Source: Lachnospiraceae bacterium
GTDB lineage: Bacteria; Bacillota; Clostridia; Lachnospirales; Lachnospiraceae
Direction of reading: 5' to 3'
Assembly: GCA_003520105.1 (NCBI GenBank)
Contig: DOVL01000277.1
Location: 1-9,546, forward strand
DNA: 9,546 bases
The notes beneath the pieces were generated by a model, which was given only the letters and a program-made list of their open reading frames with translations, was not told the DNA's origin and ran no database searches. Each line of letters opens with the position of its first letter. Positions within the stretch are counted from its first letter, which is position 1. The position numbers and the translations under genes were made by a program. Shown here piece after piece: positions 1-7,365 of the stretch.

Positions 1-3000
1 AAATATTCCATCGAAGCATTAAATATCTTTACATTTGCCGTTCTGATCTCTGTATCAAGTTCATCCTTGGTAAGATTCTTATCCTTAAGAGCCGCCGCCT
101 CCTGGATCAATGCATTCAGCCTGCGGTACTGCTTACCATGTCCTGACGTGGTCGGAAGATTATCAGCAAGCTTCTTCAAGTCTTCAAAATACTTTTCTCT
201 CTTATCCGGCTTTACATTATACATGGTATCTCTCAGAGAATTAAGACCTTTGGTCAGATTTTCCGAATTACTGAGTATATTTATAAGCTGTTCCGGATTA
301 CCCTTCAGAGCGTCCAGAGAATATACTTCTTTGCATCTTTTAGCCATCTCATGTATTTTGCCAACATCAAACATTCTGCCATTATTGTAAAGTATTACGG
401 CACTCATACATTTTGCAAGATTATCTACCATCTCATCAGGAGTTTTACCCATTCTGATGCCGGTATGAAGTTTAACATACGAACCGAATGTAACACCCAT
501 CTTCTTATTCTTGCTTCCAAGCAGCTTATGCAGCTTCTCATCATTTACAACCGCACTGGCCTTCGCTTCAGCGCGAGGGTCATCCTTAAGGATAGCCCCG
601 ATATAATCAGTCTTCTTGTTAAGCATATCACGATAAGCACCATTCAGTTCATTCTTGCCGGTGATACCGATTGGTTTATCGCCGTACAGGAAGGCATTCA
701 TTGTATTTAACTGATCTTTTTCGAAATGAATCCTTACCTTCTTAATCTTTTCGGCCGCTTCACCTTTCTTCCAATTGGCAACTATCTTGTCCTTTTCCTT
801 CTCCTTCTTCAGCATATCGGTCATAACCGTAGTAAATGCCTTGGATCCGAGATCATAGAACATTTTTTCCTCTGCTGACAGATTCTGCAGAACCTTATTT
901 GTTCCACGGACTTTATGAATATTCATAAAGCTTTCATATATACCCCTTGTTAACTGTACCTTTAAATACTCAGCATCCGCATTTTTATTGATTGCCATGT
1001 CAATAAGCTTCTTCTTGAGCACCTCCGGTTTCTGGAGCTGTGCCTGTTCTTCCTTGGTAAAGCCAAGATTATTGTAAGCCTGCTCATAGGTCATATTCGG
1101 ATCATACTTAAGCTTAGCCATAAATACATTCCTGAATGCCTCCTCAGAAAGAACATCCGAACGAACATGACCTTCTGCTTCCGCGAGATCAAATACACCC
1201 GCCTCACTGGCAACTACCAGCGCTTTATCATATTTATATTCTCCATCTATATTGTCATGGACAGCCTTGAAATTCTTACCGGTCAGCACCATTACCTTCG
1301 CCTGAGCGATCATCATCTTCTCAAACATAGGCTCAATGTCCTTATCAGTAAAAGATTTTCCGGCAAACTTCTTCGTCAGATTGCTGATAAATTCATTTTC
1401 AAATTCATATGCATTATCATAGCTCTTTATTTCGCGGAATTCTTCTATCTTTTTACCGTCGCCCTCCATTCTTTCAAGGCGAATATTTCTGGCCTTGTAT
1501 ATCATGGCATACATATATTTATCTGCAAGCGTACTCTGGCTGGAATAACCATTGCTTATTCCGGCTTCATTCTCAGAAAGCTCTTCTTTTGCTTCATGTG
1601 CCTGCACATTTACAGCTTTTCCGGCAGCATCCCCTTCATTGACCGGAGCCTTAGCTTCCTCAACATTATTTAAAACATTCTCTTCGTTTGCAGGTGCCTT
1701 TACTTCCTCAACAGCGGCGACAACCTCTTCATTTTCAGGATTTTCTTTCGGTGCCTTCGACTGGTCATTTTCCAAAATAACCCATTCATCTTTTACAGCC
1801 TGTTCTTCCTTCGGTGCCTCAGCCTTAATATCTTCCTTCTTCGGAGGATTGTATTTAACACCATCATAAAGCTTATATTTTCTTCGATTTGGTTTAAGAT
1901 TCTTGACCTCTTCAATGAAGTTCATGTTCCAATCCACACCAACTGAAACATGATGTAGTGTCGTAAAGTTGTCAAGCTTTATACCGGTATGCGACTTGGC
2001 AAAATCATCAACAAGCTTGATAACCTGAGCCTTATCATCAGGAGTAACAACCTTTTTATCCCATATCTGCGCCTTCAATGCCGCAACATCCTTCGCAAAA
2101 TTATCGAGTTTTATTCTGTTCGATACTTCGGAATCAACAGCCTTCCTGGCATCTTCATAATTCTCCAGCTCATGGGCTTCCAGCTTTGTCCAATCATCCT
2201 TATGGCTTTCTACCGTACCTCTATAGCGTTCCATCTTGGTATTGAACTCTTCTTCATTACTCTTATGGTATGCTTCAATATATCCGATCGCACCAAGAAG
2301 AGTCAGCTCATCCTGCGACCAGCCGTTCTCAATAGCCTTGATCTGCCATCTTAATACATTTACAGATTCAAATGCACTTCGTCTATTCTCATGCTTGCCC
2401 GTGATATGTCCAAGTTCATTATTTAAATACTTGTCATACTGACAATTATCCTCTATTGCATACAGTTTATCAAAAGCATCAACCACTTTCTGCTGCTTAT
2501 CTCTAAGCTCAGCGAGAAAAGCTCTTTCGTTTTTTGCATTCCAGCCATTTTTGTTATTCTTCTGGCGGGTGAATTCCATTTTTTCAAGCTCAATGTAGCC
2601 CTTATAATACTCCATAAGCGGTTCGTAAAGACCCGTCGGCTCACCTGTCTCCGGATCCGTTTCCTGCTGAAGATTCTTCTTTATTTCGTTATGGTCCTGA
2701 GTCAGATCCGGGGCTCCTCCAAACTGATTCAGATTCGAAAGGTATTGGCTCTCAAATCGCGCCTCCATAATATTTCCATCCGTTGTAGTCTCATGAGCAT
2801 AGAAATCATATATCGGGAGGAACGGATCATTATTCTTTGCTTTTTCATCCCTGTCCTCCTCGATCAGTTTTTTCATGGTTTCCATAAGTTCAACGCCAAG
2901 CTTGTCGGCATTAGAATTCTCCATTTTCTGGGTAAACTTTTCAAGACCTCCAAGACGGCTTTTCGGAGCATCAGCGGTATTCCAGAATTGCTTTGACATA

Positions 3001-3161
3001 GACCTGTACTCGTCCATCTTTTCCTGAAACGCGCCGAGTTCCTCCGGCGACATCTTACTCGTATACAAAGCAATATTATTCATGTAGACCTTTTCAACAG
3101 CATAAGCAAGTGCGCTTTCTCCATATTTCTTGTTTTTTCTTAAGTCTTTAAAGTTCGGCAT
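1..3161 (-). CDS. Very large uncharacterised hydrophilic protein, partial (C-terminus beyond the left edge)
   Basis: An uninterrupted frame of 1053 codons starts at ATG 3161-3159 and is still open at base 1. The start is well supported: AAGGAGGAGG (3178-3169) lies 7 bases upstream. The protein begins MPNFKDLRKNKKYGES, with no signal peptide, and I saw no membrane segment or catalytic motif, so it is probably cytoplasmic. It is rich in Lys, Glu, Asp, Asn and Met and poor in Cys, as expected of a mainly alpha-helical protein. Three parts can be seen: a helical N-terminal part (about 1-435), an acidic low-complexity linker (about 440-540) with four spaced EAP/KAP units (residues 448, 469, 488, 504), and a long helical C-terminal part (about 545 onwards). 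It is divergent from the ATPase gene at 3485. I do not recognise the family. A structural or scaffold role would be a guess. The reading frame is certain; the function is unknown. Confidence 0.9.
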   Translation of the reverse strand, partial: MPNFKDLRKNKKYGESALAYAVEKVYMNNIALYTSKMSPEELGAFQEKMDEYRSMSKQFWNTADAPKSRLGGLEKFTQKMENSNADKLGVELMETMKKLIEEDRDEKAKNNDPFLPIYDFYAHETTTDGNIMEARFESQYLSNLNQFGGAPDLTQDHNEIKKNLQQETDPETGEPTGLYEPLMEYYKGYIELEKMEFTRQKNNKNGWNAKNERAFLAELRDKQQKVVDAFDKLYAIEDNCQYDKYLNNELGHITGKHENRRSAFESVNVLRWQIKAIENGWSQDELTLLGAIGYIEAYHKSNEEEFNTKMERYRGTVESHKDDWTKLEAHELENYEDARKAVDSEVSNRIKLDNFAKDVAALKAQIWDKKVVTPDDKAQVIKLVDDFAKSHTGIKLDNFTTLHHVSVGVDWNMNFIEEVKNLKPNRRKYKLYDGVKYNPPKKEDIKAEAPKEEQAVKDEWVILENDQSKAPKENPENEEVVAAVEEVKAPANEENVLNNVEEAKAPVNEGDAAGKAVNVQAHEAKEELSENEAGISNGYSSQSTLADKYMYAMIYKARNIRLERMEGDGKKIEEFREIKSYDNAYEFENEFISNLTKKFAGKSFTDKDIEPMFEKMMIAQAKVMVLTGKNFKAVHDNIDGEYKYDKALVVASEAGVFDLAEAEGHVRSDVLSEEAFRNVFMAKLKYDPNMTYEQAYNNLGFTKEEQAQLQKPEVLKKKLIDMAINKNADAEYLKVQLTRGIYESFMNIHKVRGTNKVLQNLSAEEKMFYDLGSKAFTTVMTDMLKKEKEKDKIVANWKKGEAAEKIKKVRIHFEKDQLNTMNAFLYGDKPIGITGKNELNGAYRDMLNKKTDYIGAILKDDPRAEAKASAVVNDEKLHKLLGSKNKKMGVTFGSYVKLHTGIRMGKTPDEMVDNLAKCMSAVILYNNGRMFDVGKIHEMAKRCKEVYSLDALKGNPEQLINILSNSENLTKGLNSLRDTMYNVKPDKREKYFEDLKKLADNLPTTSGHGKQYRRLNALIQEAAALKDKNLTKDELDTEIRTANVKIFNASMEY

Positions 3162-3373
3162 ATTGTTTCCTCCTCCTTGACGAACCATACTTCATCCCAT
3201 TCGTAACAAATATACTGTCTGTATTTAACGTCCGTTCTTATTCTCTGTTTTATCGTATCTTTTATACATTTACTGTTTGATTTTTATAATGCATTCTGCC
3301 CTATAGTATCAAATTACAGACATTATATCCTGCCATGTATAACAAAACCGCAACAAAGCAAAAGTGGATTACC
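3162..3373. other. AT-rich divergent spacer, gene-free part
   Basis: This is the part of the 323-base spacer between the two divergent genes that lies left of the repeat block. No frame in it looks coding, and I found no hairpin followed by a T-run. It should carry the leader and promoter of the giant leftward gene. Beyond the ribosome binding site of that gene (3178-3169) and a weak promoter candidate, nothing further is recognised. Confidence 0.5.
3322..3350 (-). promoter_or_regulatory. Weak candidate promoter for the giant leftward gene
   Basis: On the minus strand a perfect TATAAT (3327-3322) lies 17 bases after CGGTTT (3350-3345), which is a poor match to TTGACA. It would give a leader of about 150 bases before the ATG at 3161. 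Perfect -10 hexamers occur by chance in DNA this AT-rich, so the call is tentative. Confidence 0.25.
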
Positions 3374-3402
3374 TTGACTAAACCTATAAAAAGTTATAAA
3401 AT
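3374..3402 (+). promoter_or_regulatory. Candidate promoter of the ATPase gene, overlapping the repeat block
   Basis: TTGACT (3374-3379) is followed after 17 bases by TAAAAT (3397-3402). The -10 box falls inside the first 22-base repeat, so a protein binding the repeats would compete with RNA polymerase, and the other two repeats would lie in the early transcribed region. Every TATAAA box in the block also resembles a -10, so the exact promoter is uncertain. Confidence 0.35.
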
Positions 3403-3470
3403 ATTTCCAAACCTATAAAAAGTTATAAAAGAAAATAAAACCTATAAAAAGTTATAAAGACTTATAAAAG
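3380..3470 (+). repeat. Iteron-like phased direct repeats upstream of the ATPase gene
   Basis: Three copies of a 22-base unit with core CCTATAAAAAGTTATAAA lie at 3380-3401, 3409-3430 and 3438-3459. They are identical except for the last base of the third, and the period is exactly 29 bases. Each unit holds two TATAAA boxes 10 bases apart, and a seventh lone box follows: boxes start at 3385, 3395, 3414, 3424, 3443, 3453 and 3463. The 10-base steps, about one helical turn, put paired boxes on one face of the DNA. The block ends at the ribosome binding site of the ATPase gene. The layout suggests cooperative binding sites, possibly for the ATPase itself (autoregulation or origin-like iterons). 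Spacers of only 7 bases exclude a CRISPR array. Confidence 0.85.
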
Positions 3471-3484
3471 AGAAGGTGGTAATC

Positions 3485-4543
3485 ATGTCAAACCCATTTA
3501 CCTTGTCATTTGGAAAAGAACCTACCGAATTCATATCCAGACTTGCAGATACCGATCATATAATTGATGATTTCACATCTGACGACCCTGTAAGCCAGGT
3601 ATACATGATCACCGGTGTCAGAGGCTCCGGCAAAACGGTCATGCTTACAAAGATTAAAAAGCGCATCTCATGTCTTAACAACTGGATCGTTGTCGAACTC
3701 AGTCCTGTAAAAGAGATGCTTGATAGTCTGGCAGCTAAAATGTATTTGGATCCGGACATTCAGAAAATATTTAAATCAGCCAAGCTTGAACTGTCAAAAT
3801 TCGGCTTGGGAATTTCCGTAGAAAACAAACCACCGGTTACTGATACAGAAACTGCACTTTCAAAAATGCTGGCGGAAATCAAAAAAAGTGGAAAGAGGCT
3901 TCTCATTATCGTTGATGAAATCTATAAGAATAAATACACTATAGAATTTGCAAGTGTATTTCAGATACTTATGCGTGATGGTTATCCTGTATTTCTTCTT
4001 ATGACCGGTTTGTACGAAAAAATATATGATCTGCAGAACGAGGACGGACTCACATTCCTTTACAGAGCCCCACGAATTGTTATGGAACCTCTGAGCACCA
4101 ATATGATCACAGCAACTTATAAGAGAATCTTCAATCTTTCAACCGAATCTGCAAATAAGATGGCTCAATATACACTTGGATATCCTTTTGCTTTTCAGGT
4201 TCTCGGATACCTGCTTTGGGAAAATGGCAACCCAGAAGAATTGCCCAACATTCTCGAAGAATACGATCATTATCTCGAAGAGTATGTCTATGCTAAAATC
4301 TGGAGCGAGCTTTCCGCAAAAGATAAAACCATTCTTCTGACAATGTCTGCACTGGATAAAGGCGAGATACTGCCTGATCAGATAAAAATATCAGCAATTA
4401 GAGATGAGCTCGATATGTCCAACAATGAGATGTCCGTATATAGAGAAAGGCTCAGCAGAAAAGGCCTTGTCGATAAAAATACTTATGGTACTCTCTCATT
4501 TAAGCTGCCACGTTTCTCACAAATAATAAGGCTCTGGTCATAA
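3485..4543 (+). CDS. AAA ATPase of the archaeal-ATPase/Orc1-Cdc6-like type with C-terminal winged helix
   Basis: A predicted 352-residue cytoplasmic ATP-binding protein. I chose ATG 3485 (MSNPFTLSFGKEP) because AGAAGGTGG (3471-3479) lies 5 bases before it; an in-frame GTG at 3476 lies within that ribosome binding site. Residues from this ATG: Walker A GVRGSGKT at 44-51, Walker B LLIIVDE at 139-145, a sensor-1-like LLMTGLYE at 171-178, and GYPFAFQVLG at about 232-241, typical of the lid region of this class. Residues about 277-350 look like a winged helix (AKDKTILLTM... then SRKGLVDKNTYGTLSF). The fold resembles Pfam ATPase_2 and the Orc1/Cdc6 group. From memory, near relatives are common and multicopy in Lachnospiraceae, with unknown function. 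The gene is preceded by phased repeats, which makes DNA binding and self-regulation plausible but unproven. No terminator follows it. Confidence 0.88.
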   Translation: MSNPFTLSFGKEPTEFISRLADTDHIIDDFTSDDPVSQVYMITGVRGSGKTVMLTKIKKRISCLNNWIVVELSPVKEMLDSLAAKMYLDPDIQKIFKSAKLELSKFGLGISVENKPPVTDTETALSKMLAEIKKSGKRLLIIVDEIYKNKYTIEFASVFQILMRDGYPVFLLMTGLYEKIYDLQNEDGLTFLYRAPRIVMEPLSTNMITATYKRIFNLSTESANKMAQYTLGYPFAFQVLGYLLWENGNPEELPNILEEYDHYLEEYVYAKIWSELSAKDKTILLTMSALDKGEILPDQIKISAIRDELDMSNNEMSVYRERLSRKGLVDKNTYGTLSFKLPRFSQIIRLWS

Positions 4544-4563
4544 ACCAGTGGGTCGATTATGAT

Positions 4564-4591
4564 TTACAATTGCAATAAATACTGCTACAAT
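4564..4591 (+). promoter_or_regulatory. Candidate extended -10 promoter for sua5
   Basis: TTACAA (4564-4569) is followed after 16 bases by TACAAT (4586-4591), which is preceded by TGC to give an extended -10 (TGCTACAAT). Transcription would start about 60 bases before the sua5 ATG. It lies in the 117-base gap after the ATPase gene and would let the housekeeping pair be expressed separately from the ATPase. Confidence 0.4.
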
Positions 4592-4660
4592 GAAGCCGAA
4601 AATTTGAAGAAATATAGCTATACAGCTTAATTCTGTTTCAAGAAAGCGAAAGATAGTATT

Positions 4661-5740
4661 ATGAATACAATAATAATGACCACAACTGAAAATGGTGCGT
4701 TTGAAAGAGCTTCGGAGATTTTGCAAAGAGGCGGCCTTGTGGCTTTTCCGACGGAGACGGTTTATGGACTGGGCGGAGATGCTCTTGATCCGGACGCTTC
4801 AAGGAAGATTTACGCTGCCAAGGGAAGACCATCGGATAATCCGCTGATCGTGCATATTGCGGACAAGGCAGATGTTTACAAGCTTGCCGCCGAGGTGCCT
4901 CCAGTTGCGGAGAGACTTATGGAGCGTTTCTGGCCGGGTCCGATGACAATCATATTTAAGAAGAAACCTATCGTGCCGGACGCAACAACGGGCGGACTTG
5001 ATACTGTTGCAATAAGGATGCCTTCACATCCTGATGCGGCGCGTTTGATAAGAGAGAGTGGCGTTTATATCGCTGCCCCAAGCGCAAATACATCAGGAAG
5101 GCCTTCTCCATCAACTGCTCAGCATGTTATCGAGGATCTTGACGGAAAGATCGACATGATACTTGATGGCGGAGCCGTTGACATAGGAATCGAATCATCT
5201 ATAATAGATGTGACCGGCGATACTCCTTCTATACTCAGGCCGGGTTATATAACCAAAGCGGATTTTGAGGAGATCATAGGCGACGTAACGATCGATCCTG
5301 CGATAATTCATCCGGATCCTTCACTCAAACCTAAGGCACCGGGGATGAAATACACTCATTACGCTCCGAAGGGTAGTCTTACCATAATAGAAGACAGAAA
5401 TAAACCTGCCGAGGTAACCAAAGCGGTTATTGATGAGATCAATCATATGGCAGCTGAAGAAAAAGCTGCAGGAAGAAAGGTTGCTATTCTTACTACTGCT
5501 GATAACCAGGCTGATTATAACACCCTGAAGTCGGCAGAACTGATTCTTTTGGGAGAAACAGGTTCCGGCGAGGAGGTTGCAAAGAGGCTTTATAGTGCTC
5601 TACGTGAATGTGATGATTTGGGTGCGGACATCATTCTCAGTGAATCGTTCAGAAGAGACAAGTTCGGTGGAGCAATAATGAACAGACTTCTTAAGGCCGC
5701 CGGGCAGAAGGTTATTTTTGTTCCTGAAGAAACGGAATAA
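4661..5740 (+). CDS. ywlC: L-threonylcarbamoyladenylate synthase (Sua5/YwlC type)
   Basis: Makes threonylcarbamoyl-AMP from threonine, bicarbonate and ATP, the first step of the tRNA modification t6A at position 37 of ANN-decoding tRNAs; cytoplasmic. The 359 residues match the long Sua5 form. The YrdC-like domain (about 12-200) carries PTETVYGLGGDA (30-41), KGRPSDNPLIVH (54-65), SANTSGRPSPST (141-152), IESSIIDV (178-185) and RPGYI (193-197). The linker motif PGMKYTHYAP (227-236) leads into the C-terminal Sua5 domain (about 237-355). No strong ribosome binding site precedes the ATG at 4661 (only the purine-rich AAGAAAGCGAAAG), and a second in-frame ATG lies at 4676, so the start is uncertain by five codons. 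It probably shares a transcript with rpiB 95 bases downstream, since no terminator separates them. Confidence 0.95.
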   Translation: MNTIIMTTTENGAFERASEILQRGGLVAFPTETVYGLGGDALDPDASRKIYAAKGRPSDNPLIVHIADKADVYKLAAEVPPVAERLMERFWPGPMTIIFKKKPIVPDATTGGLDTVAIRMPSHPDAARLIRESGVYIAAPSANTSGRPSPSTAQHVIEDLDGKIDMILDGGAVDIGIESSIIDVTGDTPSILRPGYITKADFEEIIGDVTIDPAIIHPDPSLKPKAPGMKYTHYAPKGSLTIIEDRNKPAEVTKAVIDEINHMAAEEKAAGRKVAILTTADNQADYNTLKSAELILLGETGSGEEVAKRLYSALRECDDLGADIILSESFRRDKFGGAIMNRLLKAAGQKVIFVPEETE

Positions 5741-5835
5741 TTATGCAATATATGCTAATAGCGTAATTGGTTCGTGAAACAATAAACGAATAAAAACAGT
5801 AATATAAAATAGAAATGATCAAGGAGAAAACCAAC

Positions 5836-6267
5836 ATGAAGATTGCAATCGGTTCAGATCACGGCGGATTCGCCCTTAAACAGGATATTATGAAGCACCT
5901 CGAGGAGAGAGGAATAGAGTTTACAGATAAGGGCTGTTATGATGAAAAGTCCTGTGATTATCCTATTTTTGCCAGAGAGGTAACCTCTGCGGTAACCTCG
6001 GGAGAGGCTGATTTTGGTATCCTTATCTGCGGAACGGGTATCGGAATGTCTATGACCGCAAACAAGGTTAAGGGAATACGTGCTGCGCTCTGCCACGATG
6101 TTTTCTCAGCACAGGCAACAAGAGAGCATAACGATGCGAACGTTCTCTGTATGGGAGCACGTGTTGTAGGCCCCGGCCTTGCTCTTATGATAGTTGATAC
6201 CTTCCTTGATACTGATTTTTCAAATGATGAAAGGCATATTAGAAGAATATCACTTATAGAGGGATGA
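5836..6267 (+). CDS. rpiB: Ribose-5-phosphate isomerase B (RpiB/LacAB family)
   Basis: Interconverts ribulose 5-phosphate and ribose 5-phosphate in the non-oxidative pentose phosphate pathway; cytoplasmic. The 143 residues are the usual family length. Visible motifs: MKIAIGSDHGG at the N-terminus (Asp8-His9), ICGTGIGMSM with the catalytic-base Cys65 and Thr67, and REHNDANVLCMGAR with His98-Asn99-Asp100 and Arg109. I chose ATG 5836 because AAGGAG (5821-5826) lies 9 bases upstream; an in-frame ATG at 5815 would place that site inside the gene. The closely related LacA/LacB galactose-6-phosphate isomerases are an alternative, but those are found in lac operons and the pairing with sua5 favours RpiB. 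The acyltransferase remnant begins one base after the stop. Confidence 0.95.
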   Translation: MKIAIGSDHGGFALKQDIMKHLEERGIEFTDKGCYDEKSCDYPIFAREVTSAVTSGEADFGILICGTGIGMSMTANKVKGIRAALCHDVFSAQATREHNDANVLCMGARVVGPGLALMIVDTFLDTDFSNDERHIRRISLIEG

Positions 6268-6268
6268 T

Positions 6269-6682
6269 ATGAAGAAAAATGGTAAAATAGAGTTTTATCG
6301 ATTTGTTTTTTGCATATCAGTACTTCTTTTTCACGCTGAAAAATACATCCTCGGCGAGGCGAAATTAGATGTATTTCGCATGGCCTTTTTTCCTCACGGG
6401 AGTATTGGCGTTGAATTCTTTTTCCTGGTTTCAGGATTCTTTCTTGGAAAACACGCATATAAAAAATATAGTGAATATCATGAGTCGGACAAATTGACGC
6501 ATGATATTCTTTTTCGCGACAGTGCGGGATATCTGACCGGTAGGATCAAAAGGATATTTCCGACGCATGTGGTCGCTTATTTGATTGCGCTTTTTGCCTA
6601 TATTATTTCTGTTTCCATGAGCATGAATAAAACTCGTTTGATAGCAAGGATGATTCTTAATGTAGATGAACCTGAGAGATAA
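6269..6682 (+). pseudogene. Truncated membrane acyltransferase (Acyltransf_3/OafA-like), N-terminal part only
   Basis: Only 137 residues remain; family members usually have about 330-380 residues and around ten membrane segments, and modify sugars or cell-surface polymers with acyl groups. The N-terminal signatures are intact: the first membrane helix FYRFVFCISVLLFH with the expected catalytic His22, the second-helix motif GVEFFFLVSGFFLG (47-60), and the basic RIKRIFPTHVVAYL (92-105) leading into a third helix. Homology appears to fade after about residue 120 and the frame stops at 6680-6682. None of the three forward frames after that resumes the family before the LOG gene (whose stop is at 6730). 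The start is intact: GAGGG (6259-6263) lies 5 bases upstream and overlaps the end of rpiB, so a short product may still be made by coupled translation. It is almost certainly not a working acyltransferase. Confidence 0.75.
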
Positions 6683-6710
6683 TTATCAGCCCATTAAGTA
6701 TAACTGATAA
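6683..6710. terminator. Weak hairpin between the acyltransferase remnant and the LOG gene
   Basis: TTATCAG (6683-6689) pairs with CTGATAA (6704-6710) over a 14-base loop. It lies between two converging stop codons (6682 plus, 6730 minus), which suits a shared terminator. The stem is short and AT-rich and neither side has a clean T-run, so the call is weak. Confidence 0.3.
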
Positions 6711-6729
6711 AAACAGAAAAAATGTGGTG

Positions 6730-7263
6730 TTATCTCTTTATGATCGTCTCCATCTCAGCCACATCAGTTACGAAGTACATAAACTCCAGCTCGGAGGCAT
6801 CAAGGAATTCATCTTCGACCATCTGATCATAAAGCTCCTTCAGCTTGTTGTAGCAGCCGAGTGTATTTATGAAGAAGAATGGTGCGTTGTAAAGTCCGAG
6901 GCGTATCCACGAAACCATATCCGCCGCCTCTTCAAGAGTTCCGACTCCGCCCGGCAAAGCGACAAATACATCGCCCAGCTCCGCCATCTTCTGCTTTCTC
7001 TCAGACATAGTCTCAGTTACGATCATCTCTGTTACATCTGTATTTTCCCAGCCGTTATCTATCATGAACTGTGGAATGATTCCCGTGACCTTGCCGCCGG
7101 CCGTAAGAGTTGCTCTCGCAACCTCGCCCATCATTCCGACTTTGCCATCGCCATACACAAGAGTATGTCCGTTCTCGCCTATCCATTTCCCCAGCGCAGC
7201 TGCCGCCTCCATATATTCAGGCTTCTTTCCTTCAGCCGCTCCTGCAAATACTGTTATATTCAT
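6730..7263 (-). CDS. LOG-family nucleoside 5'-monophosphate phosphoribohydrolase (TIGR00730 type)
   Basis: A 177-residue Rossmann-fold protein of the Lonely Guy family, known for releasing the free base from cytokinin riboside or purine 5'-monophosphates; the physiological substrate in gut or rumen Firmicutes is not settled. Visible motifs: MNITVFAGAAEG at the N-terminus, YGDGKVGMMGEVA (37-49, where most relatives have GGG for the GDG), the substrate-binding MSERKQKM (86-93) and the signature PGGVGTLEE (104-112), whose Glu takes part in catalysis. Start choice: AGGGAG (7276-7271) is 7 bases before ATG 7263 and 4 before ATG 7266; a GTG at 7287 would lie upstream of that site and is unlikely. 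A good promoter lies at 7344-7316, so the gene is probably transcribed alone. Confidence 0.9.
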   Translation of the reverse strand: MNITVFAGAAEGKKPEYMEAAAALGKWIGENGHTLVYGDGKVGMMGEVARATLTAGGKVTGIIPQFMIDNGWENTDVTEMIVTETMSERKQKMAELGDVFVALPGGVGTLEEAADMVSWIRLGLYNAPFFFINTLGCYNKLKELYDQMVEDEFLDASELEFMYFVTDVAEMETIIKR

Positions 7264-7315
7264 CATCCGTCTCCCTTTACTGATCACGCATTAATACTTA
7301 GATTTACCCATATAG

Positions 7316-7344
7316 AGTATAGCAAAAGCAACGTTTTACTTCAA
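7316..7344 (-). promoter_or_regulatory. Sigma-A-type promoter of the LOG gene
   Basis: On the minus strand TTGAAG (7344-7339) is separated by 17 bases from TATACT (7321-7316). TGC just before the -10 makes it an extended -10. The leader to the ATG at 7263 would be about 45 bases. This is the best-formed promoter in the window. Confidence 0.6.
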
Positions 7345-7365
7345 GTCCAACACATTCTCTATATT

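Noticed and set aside
3380..3470. CRISPR array suggested by the 29-base period
   Set aside because: The repeated unit is 22 bases with spacers of only 7 bases, there are just three copies, and the unit is nearly pure A/T with no palindromic stem; no cas genes are nearby.
4534..4548. Hairpin CTGGT/ACCAG across the ATPase stop codon as a terminator
   Set aside because: The stem is only 5 bases and no T-run follows.
4559..4630. Small plus-strand frame of 23 codons (MIYNCNKYCYNE...) between the ATPase and sua5
   Set aside because: There is no convincing ribosome binding site and it covers the likely sua5 promoter; a frame this short is expected by chance.
4538..4726. Minus-strand frame of 62 codons with a hydrophobic end
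   Set aside because: It overlaps the start of sua5, has no ribosome binding site, and its hydrophobicity follows from AT-rich spacer DNA read antisense.
5771..5790. Inverted repeat TTCGT/ACGAA in the sua5-rpiB gap
   Set aside because: A 5-base stem with a 10-base loop followed by an A-rich, not T-rich, stretch; neither a terminator nor a clear operator.
7264..7287. GTG start at 7287 for the LOG protein
   Set aside because: The added residues (ISKGRR) are encoded by the ribosome binding site itself; ATG 7263 or 7266 is better placed.
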